A DNA stretch of 10,287 nt, from positions 1 through 10,287 of the forward strand of contig CAJUIJ010000086.1 of NCBI GenBank assembly GCA_910586175.1, read 5' to 3'. Position 1 is the first letter of the stretch. Each line of letters begins with the position of its first letter. This stretch comes from an uncultured Muribaculaceae bacterium (GTDB lineage: Bacteria > Bacteroidota > Bacteroidia > Bacteroidales > Muribaculaceae). Shown in pieces: positions 6,726-10,287 of the stretch. The position numbers and the translations under genes were made by a program. Below the pieces are notes generated by a model that was given only the letters and a program-made list of their open reading frames with translations, did not search any database and was not told the DNA's origin.

Positions 6726-9700
6726 ATGAAAACACAACTTATTATAGCGAGTGCACTGTTGATGGCAACCGGAGCCACAGCGGCAGAAAAGCCATCACGT
6801 TTCACATCGCTCCGTCAGCTCACCCCTGAAGTTCTACATGAACTTCAGGGCGAGGGCGAAGCCTCCACTCGCACCATGCTCACCCGCACAAATCCGTCTC
6901 AAGGAGTCGCAGATAAGCGAGTTGCACGCACGTCAGAAGCACCTGCCGCCATGCAGCAGCCTCAGGCCCGCATAAGCCTCTCGGGTGCAAAATTCACAGG
7001 TTGGCTCACGGCCAACTCTCAGGAGAACGGTGGTTACTATCAGCTTGACACTGACGGCAGCTACTCAATGCTATGGTCGAACAAGGTGGCTGAACTTGGC
7101 ATAACACTCAACAACGGGTGGATTAAAAATGGCAAGTTATGCGGACTTGGGTCCTTAGCTTCAGGAGGCATAGTGCTATATTACAACTATCTGGAGTTTG
7201 ACCTCGCCACAGGTGCCCCCCTCACTGAGACACCTATTGGCTCGGACAACCTGATAGACCTAAGCAATTACTATCTCAGCAGCACATATGTGGCAGAGGA
7301 AGACCGCATATACGGCTACACCTACGCCGACAATGAAGGCTCCGGCTACAACTTCTGCAGCAGCCCCGTTTCCGACATTGCCGATGTGACTGTAATAAAG
7401 CACATCACCGACAATACCGAACGCACAGGCTCCATATGCTACCGTGCTGAAGACGGTCTCTTCTACGGTGTGAACTACAACGGCGAATTTGTAACCATCG
7501 ACCGCAAGGGTATACAGAACAGGCTCTTCAAACTCGATGTAGCCACCCTGCGCACAGAACCAAGTGCCATCGTATACAGTCCGCTCGACGATGCATTCCT
7601 CTACTGCGCATATTACTTTGACTATGCCACACAGCTTTACTTCATACATCCGGAGAAGAAACAGGCAGACTTTATCACAAACATGCCTTCTGACTATCAG
7701 TTCACGTTCCTTCTCAATGATGACTACAAATATGACGCATCAGCTCCCGCGCGTCCGGAAATAGTCAGCATGGACATAGCAGAAGGCGCACTTGAGGGCA
7801 AGATAGTCTATAGGCTCCCTTCCAAGAGTGCCGGTGGTGACGCGCTCAGCGGAGATCTCGATTGGAACCTCTATATCGACAATACTCTCTACAAAAGCGG
7901 CAAGTCTTCAGCCGGCTCAGAGGTGTCGGTAGATATCAAAGACCTGAAGCAGGGTCTGCACGTGATACGTATGAACACGGCAAAGGATGGCAAAACCGGT
8001 CTGTCGTGTGTCGAATCGCAGTATTTCGGCAATGGCATACCATATGCTCCGGAGAATGTCAGCATCGACGGTCTGAAAGTGAGCTGGGATGCTGTGACCG
8101 CTGCTGAATACGGTGCATATATCGACCTTTCCAAACTTAGCTATGAAGTGTATGTGAACGGTGATTTCATCGAATCTACCCAAAACACAGAATACACACT
8201 CAATCTCGACGGCACAAAGCCTTACAGCTCTTATGCTGTTACGGTTAAGGCAAAATGCAACGGACAGACTTCTGCAAGCTCCCAGAGTGTCAAGACCCTC
8301 TTCGGAGCACCCTTCGCATTGCCTTACGGCATGACACCTACCCAGGCAGAGGCAGACCTGACCACTGTAATCAATGCCGACGGCAGCCCCTCTTATGGCG
8401 AATGGGCATTCTCAGAGGCAAGATGGCACGAACCGGTGTTCTACTCCGGCTGGAATCTGGTGAAGGCAGACGACTGGCTGATATTGCCGCCGGTGGACTG
8501 CAGCGATATTTCACACGCATTCCGCATTACGTTTGACGCTGTGTGTGGCGGTATGGCATCGAGCGATGAGCGTTTTGAAGTATGGTGTGGCTCAGCCCCC
8601 ACGGTCGAAGCAATGAAAACCCTTATCATTCCCGAGACCGCTGTATCCAACTTTATCACTGAAGGTTGGGAGACATTCTCCAATCTCTTCCTGCCACGCG
8701 AGGCCGGACCATGCTATATCGCAATCCGTGCCGTTTCACCCCCTCAATCATATTCACTGCTGATACGTAAGATTAAGATTGAGGCTACAGATGAGCCGGC
8801 TGCCGTGCCTATGGCTCCCAGCGATGTGAAACTTGTGTCGAAAAGCGATGCTGATCTCACTGCCACTGTATCGTTCAAGATGCCCACCACCACAATATCC
8901 GGCTCTGAATTTGCTGAAGACTCAGCACTCAAGGCTATCCTGAAAGCCGGTGAAAATATTGTGGAAAAAGAGGCAAAGGCCGGCGAAACCGTGACTTTGA
9001 CTATTGGCACCAAGCAAGGCACCAACCGTATCGAGGCTCTCTGCTCACTCGACGGCCAGAATGGCCAGAGCGCAACTTTTGAGGTATTTACAGGCACAAT
9101 TCCACCCAACTACGTGGAAAACCTGCAAGGTACTATCTCAGAAGACAACCTCTCTATACAGCTCAAATGGGATGAACCATTGGGTGGACAGGAAAATCTC
9201 GAAGGCTACTATTCGCCTGAAGGTATGACATACTGGCTATACGAGCAGGTATGGAATGCCGAATATGAGGTATACGAATGGTTACCTGTCAAGGAACTCG
9301 GCAATGTCAAGGAATACACATACTCTGTGGCCGACAATGCGCGTCTCGGCATGAAATATGTAGGCGTGGTGGCTGCAAACGCAGGAGGTATATCGGAAGC
9401 GTTGTCATATGTGTTCAGGGTAATAGGGCGCCCATACGCTTCTATCGACGAACACTTCGACAACGGCCAGACACACTATGGCCCGATGGTAGTCAAAACT
9501 CCATCGGCAGAATACCAAAACAGCGGCTGGGACATGGTAGCGCCCGAAGAGGTCAGTTCATCCATGTGGTCGGTCGATGTGCCATATGCAATGATTGGCT
9601 ATACCGACAATGAGGATGGTGGCAAGACACGCATAACACTCCCCAAATTCAAGACAGCCGATGTGGAGTATCCCACTGTGACACTGACTCTATGGACTGG

Positions 9701-10154
9701 AGAACATAGCGGCAAGGTGTCGGTTTATGCCACTGCATATGCCAACCAGACCACTGCTGAAAAGATTTTCGATGTGCCGGCAAGCAACGCAAAATGGGAA
9801 ACATTTACAATCGCCATCCCGGAGAAATATCAGAATCTCGGTTGGCTTGAACTATCGCTCGACTGCACTCTCGATTCATATTACACCTACACTCTGCTCG
9901 GAGGTTACACTTACGGCAAGGGAGTGGCCGGCGTGAATGACATATCGGCAGCCGAAGGTAAGTCAATCACTTATTCTGACGGTGCAATCGCGGCAAACGG
10001 GTTCAAGGATGGCTCTTTGCTCACTATCTACACAATGGATGGACGCGTATGTGCTCAAGCCCCGGTGAAGGGAGGCTCAGCATGCATCGATATGCCCGAA
10101 GGCATATACATCGCTAAATGCGCCGACAAGACCATCAAGGTAGTTGTAAAATAA
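6726..10154 (+). CDS. Large secreted protein: probable beta-propeller, FN3 and choice-of-anchor-J modules, sorting-type tail
   Basis: A 1142-residue exported protein with a signal peptide (MKTQLIIASALLMATGATAA, cut near residue 20) and then a polar Ser/Thr/Arg-rich segment to about 80. Residues 81-335 contain short beta stretches recurring as D-x-x-(I/L)-Y-G-(Y/V) or D-x-(A/S)-F-L-Y, for example EEDRIYGYTY, EDGLFYGVNYNG and LDDAFLYCAYY; this looks like a beta-propeller, though blades were not aligned. FN3-like modules lie at about 340-439 and 440-525. A choice-of-anchor-J-like module at about 526-690 carries DDWLILPPV (582-590), with Leu in place of the usual Ser before Pro. Two more FN3-like modules (696-792, 793-902) precede a third-type jelly roll (903-1066, starting HFDNGQTHYGP). 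The tail, 1067-1142, starts VAGVNDI and ends MPEGIYIAKCADKTIKVVVK, a canonical type IX type-A sorting pattern. The ATG lies 3 bases after the previous stop with no Shine-Dalgarno sequence. Function is probably binding rather than catalysis; the ligand is unknown. Confidence 0.92.
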   Translation: MKTQLIIASALLMATGATAAEKPSRFTSLRQLTPEVLHELQGEGEASTRTMLTRTNPSQGVADKRVARTSEAPAAMQQPQARISLSGAKFTGWLTANSQENGGYYQLDTDGSYSMLWSNKVAELGITLNNGWIKNGKLCGLGSLASGGIVLYYNYLEFDLATGAPLTETPIGSDNLIDLSNYYLSSTYVAEEDRIYGYTYADNEGSGYNFCSSPVSDIADVTVIKHITDNTERTGSICYRAEDGLFYGVNYNGEFVTIDRKGIQNRLFKLDVATLRTEPSAIVYSPLDDAFLYCAYYFDYATQLYFIHPEKKQADFITNMPSDYQFTFLLNDDYKYDASAPARPEIVSMDIAEGALEGKIVYRLPSKSAGGDALSGDLDWNLYIDNTLYKSGKSSAGSEVSVDIKDLKQGLHVIRMNTAKDGKTGLSCVESQYFGNGIPYAPENVSIDGLKVSWDAVTAAEYGAYIDLSKLSYEVYVNGDFIESTQNTEYTLNLDGTKPYSSYAVTVKAKCNGQTSASSQSVKTLFGAPFALPYGMTPTQAEADLTTVINADGSPSYGEWAFSEARWHEPVFYSGWNLVKADDWLILPPVDCSDISHAFRITFDAVCGGMASSDERFEVWCGSAPTVEAMKTLIIPETAVSNFITEGWETFSNLFLPREAGPCYIAIRAVSPPQSYSLLIRKIKIEATDEPAAVPMAPSDVKLVSKSDADLTATVSFKMPTTTISGSEFAEDSALKAILKAGENIVEKEAKAGETVTLTIGTKQGTNRIEALCSLDGQNGQSATFEVFTGTIPPNYVENLQGTISEDNLSIQLKWDEPLGGQENLEGYYSPEGMTYWLYEQVWNAEYEVYEWLPVKELGNVKEYTYSVADNARLGMKYVGVVAANAGGISEALSYVFRVIGRPYASIDEHFDNGQTHYGPMVVKTPSAEYQNSGWDMVAPEEVSSSMWSVDVPYAMIGYTDNEDGGKTRITLPKFKTADVEYPTVTLTLWTGEHSGKVSVYATAYANQTTAEKIFDVPASNAKWETFTIAIPEKYQNLGWLELSLDCTLDSYYTYTLLGGYTYGKGVAGVNDISAAEGKSITYSDGAIAANGFKDGSLLTIYTMDGRVCAQAPVKGGSACIDMPEGIYIAKCADKTIKVVVK

Positions 10155-10182
10155 GACAGCATTACCCCAACACTTTATCAAT

Positions 10183-10217
10183 GAAGTTCGCACTGATTAT
10201 GTGCGGACTTCTTTTTT
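10183..10217 (+). terminator. Intrinsic terminator of the gene 3-4 operon
   Basis: GAAGTTCGCAC (10183-10193) pairs with GTGCGGACTTC (10201-10211), 11 pairs including one T-G, around a 7-base loop. Six T residues follow directly (10212-10217). It lies 29 bases after the stop of gene 4. This is the only one of the three post-gene hairpins in the window with a proper T-run. Confidence 0.88.
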
Positions 10218-10287
10218 ATTGAAGTTGCGTTATCAATACTTCGGTTATTTTTTAATAATCAGTTAACGGCTCGTCAGAACCAAATGT
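10218..10287. other. Short A/T-rich region after the terminator
   Basis: These 70 bases hold no recognisable gene start. TTATT (at about 10244) and AATAA flank a T4 run as a weak A/T hairpin, and GAAGT/ACTTC (10221-10225, 10238-10242) is a 5-bp inverted repeat. No TAnnTTTG box was found, so whatever controls the next gene lies beyond the window. Confidence 0.5.

Noticed and set aside
7260..7649. A 129-codon open frame on the - strand inside gene 4
   Set aside because: It is antisense to the propeller-like region; its Val/Ala/Gly-rich product mirrors the Tyr/Asp codons of the sense strand and no domain is seen.
8744..9109. A 121-codon open frame on the - strand inside gene 4
   Set aside because: Same reasoning: a shadow of the FN3 region, with no start context and no recognisable product.
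718..10154. A polysaccharide utilisation locus
   Set aside because: No SusC/SusD pair, glycoside hydrolase, sensor or sigma/anti-sigma genes were recognised; the multi-module proteins look like adhesins or binding proteins instead.
10221..10257. Weak inverted repeats (GAAGT/ACTTC and TTATT/AATAA) after the terminator
   Set aside because: The stems are only 5 bp and A/T-rich, expected by chance in such sequence; not called as separate elements.

Overview
The window looks like chromosomal DNA of a gut-type member of the order Bacteroidales, most like the Muribaculaceae/Prevotella side of the group. This is an inference from three things. There is a textbook Bacteroidetes promoter (TTTG, 20 bases, TATATTTG) upstream of the third gene. 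Starts lack a Shine-Dalgarno sequence and are A/T-rich. All encoded proteins are secreted and end in the short beta-rich tails that Bacteroidales use on surface and secreted proteins (type IX secretion sorting-domain-like). No RNA gene, CRISPR array, insertion sequence or phage gene was seen.

Layout: all four genes lie on the + strand. (1) Bases 2-601 are the 3' end of a secreted protein cut by the window edge, with an InlB-B-repeat-like module and a sorting-type tail. (2) Bases 718-3540 encode a 940-residue secreted protein with four jelly-roll modules of the choice-of-anchor-J / cleaved-adhesin type, interleaved with fibronectin-III-like (FN3) modules. (3) After a 395-base intergenic region with a hairpin and a promoter, bases 3936-6722 encode a 928-residue secreted protein with FN3-like modules, one anchor-J module, a BspA-type leucine-rich-repeat block and a tail. 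(4) Three bases later, bases 6726-10154 encode a 1142-residue secreted protein with a probable N-terminal beta-propeller, FN3 and anchor-J modules and a tail. A strong intrinsic terminator at 10183-10217 closes the unit.

Genes 3 and 4 form a clear two-gene operon with its own promoter and terminator. Genes 1 and 2 could be read from an upstream promoter or separately: a long hairpin without a T-run lies between them, and a second of the same design follows gene 2. The proteins share module types but not order, and each carries a different version of the C-terminal tail. The simplest reading is a locus of modular adhesins or glycan/protein-binding exoproteins exported to the cell surface. No catalytic motif was recognised in any of the four, so substrates and partners stay unknown.
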